A DNA stretch of 7,005 nucleotides from Actinomycetales bacterium. GTDB taxonomy: Bacteria; Actinomycetota; Actinomycetes; Mycobacteriales; Mycobacteriaceae. A program made the position numbers and the translations under genes. The notes under the pieces are model-generated. The model searched no databases. It was given only the letters and a program-made list of their open reading frames with translations, and was not told the origin of the DNA. Shown piece after piece: positions 6,157-7,005 of the stretch; position 1 is the first letter of the stretch, and each line of letters starts with the position of its first letter. The stretch lies in assembly GCA_012838715.1 (NCBI GenBank), contig DUOR01000171.1:1-7005 (forward strand). Direction: 5' to 3'.

Positions 6157-7005
6157 CCATGACCCCGAACGAGAACCCCGACGCCGAACTTCAGCGCGCG
6201 CAGGCCGTCCTCGGCGGCGACCGCTACCGCATCGAGCGGCTGCTCGGCCGCGGCGGCATGTCCACCGTGTGGCTCGCCGAGGACACCGGCACCGGCCGGC
6301 TCGTGGCGGTGAAGCTGCTCAACCGGGACCTGTCCGGTGATCCGGAGTTCCGCGAGCGCTTCCGCAACGAGGCGCGCGCCGCGCAGAGCGTGTCCAGCCC
6401 CAACGTCGTCGACTTCCACTCGTACGACGACCAGCCGCCCGAGCGCGGCGGCGGGTGCTACATCGTCATGGAGTACATCCGCGGCGAGTCGCTTGCCGAC
6501 GTCCTCCGCCGGCGATCCACCCTGCCCGAGCATCTCGCGCTGGACGTGCTGGAGCAGACCGCCCACGGTCTGTCCGCCATCCACGCGGCGAACCTGATCC
6601 ACCGCGACATCAAGCCCGGCAACCTGCTGGTGACGCCGGAGGGCACCGTGAAGATCACGGACTTCGGCATCGCGAAGGCGGCCGAGGCGGTGCCGCTGAC
6701 CCGGACCGGCATGGTGGTGGGCACCGCCCAGTACGTGTCGCCGGAGCAGGCGCAGGGCCGCCAGGTCACGCCGGCCACGGACGTGTACTCGCTGGGCTGC
6801 GTGGCCTACGAGATGGCGTCGGGCCGCCGCCCCTTCCAGGGCGACACGACGGTCGCGGTGGCGCTGGCGCACATCTCGAAGCCGCCGCCGCAGCTGCCGC
6901 AGACGGTGCACCCGCACATTCGCGAGCTCATCGGCATCATGCTGCGCAAGGATCCCGAGCGCCGCTACGCCGACGGCCGCGAACTCGCGCGCGCCGTGCT
7001 GCAGG
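6153..7005 (+). CDS. pknA: Ser/Thr protein kinase PknA (partial, 3' end outside window)
   Basis: This Hanks-type kinase phosphorylates division, shape and wall-synthesis proteins. The first 284 residues are present, covering almost the whole kinase domain (about 25-284). Seen are the Gly-rich loop GRGGMST (32-38), Lys54 in VAVK, Glu73 of helix C, the catalytic loop HRDIKPGN with Asp152, DFG at 170-172, activation-loop Thr183 and Thr185 (PLTRTG), GTAQYVSPE (190-198), and DVYSLG (210-215). All catalytic residues are intact, so it should be active. The family then has a linker, a transmembrane helix and a short outer tail, which lie beyond the window. The activation-loop threonines correspond to those autophosphorylated in mycobacterial PknA. 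The start is GTG 6153, overlapping the pbpA stop; ATG 6159 is the alternative. PknB is the nearest alternative identity, but position right after pbpA points to PknA. Confidence 0.95.
   Translation, partial: MTMTPNENPDAELQRAQAVLGGDRYRIERLLGRGGMSTVWLAEDTGTGRLVAVKLLNRDLSGDPEFRERFRNEARAAQSVSSPNVVDFHSYDDQPPERGGGCYIVMEYIRGESLADVLRRRSTLPEHLALDVLEQTAHGLSAIHAANLIHRDIKPGNLLVTPEGTVKITDFGIAKAAEAVPLTRTGMVVGTAQYVSPEQAQGRQVTPATDVYSLGCVAYEMASGRRPFQGDTTVAVALAHISKPPPQLPQTVHPHIRELIGIMLRKDPERRYADGRELARAVLQ

Noticed and set aside
6159..6161. ATG 6159 as the pknA start
   Set aside because: Possible, but GTG 6153 has the better ribosome binding site spacing and the operon's usual 4-nt overlap; the product differs by only two residues.
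4612..6917. Two long minus-strand open frames (4612-6003 and 5475-6917) opposite pbpA and pknA
   Set aside because: The plus strand carries intact catalytic motifs of a PBP and a kinase; these are shadows from GC-rich third positions.
1..7005. A mobile element, CRISPR array, defence or toxin-antitoxin system
   Set aside because: Both strands were read: no transposase, integrase, repeat-spacer array or unexplained gene is present. All coding space is taken by a conserved core operon.

Overview
The window is about two-thirds or more G+C. It reads as a chromosomal core region of a high-GC actinobacterium, most likely Corynebacterium or a close relative in the Corynebacteriales/Mycobacteriales. 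The evidence is the gene order fhaA-fhaB-pstP-rodA-pbpA-pknA, the conserved cell-shape and Ser/Thr phosphorylation cluster of these bacteria (normally followed by pknB), together with GTG starts and start/stop overlaps. I see no mobile element, CRISPR array, horizontally acquired island or unfamiliar system.

Layout. Positions 1-62 may hold the last codons of a plus-strand gene. A perfect 12-bp hairpin at 86-119 follows and probably acts as a two-way terminator. A tRNA-Leu(CAG) lies on the minus strand at 126-208, with a likely promoter at 224-229. The region 209-501 is a divergent intergenic region. It carries a good plus-strand promoter (TTCGCA, 16 bp, TATACT at 383-410) and an untranslated leader of about 85 nt. 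From 502 to the end of the window there is one plus-strand operon: fhaA (502-1380), fhaB (1453-1920), pstP (1917-3368), rodA (3365-4720), pbpA (4717-6156) and pknA (6153 to beyond the window end). The last five genes are chained by four 4-nt GTGA or ATGA overlaps.

How the genes work together. PknA, a membrane Ser/Thr kinase in its family, and PstP, a membrane PP2C phosphatase, form the writer and eraser of a phospho-threonine signal. FhaA and FhaB carry FHA domains that read it. RodA (SEDS glycosyltransferase) and PbpA (class B transpeptidase) are a peptidoglycan polymerase and crosslinker pair, and the envelope machinery that the signal is known to control in relatives. Corynebacteria and mycobacteria lack MreB and grow from the poles, so this cluster is where cell-wall synthesis and its phospho-control are encoded together.

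The points most worth checking are the fhaA start (the longer GTG form lies upstream of the predicted transcription start), an acidic Ala-Glu-Gly repeat tail on the outer domain of PstP, a Cys pair around the PbpA active site, and the shared terminator at the left end.
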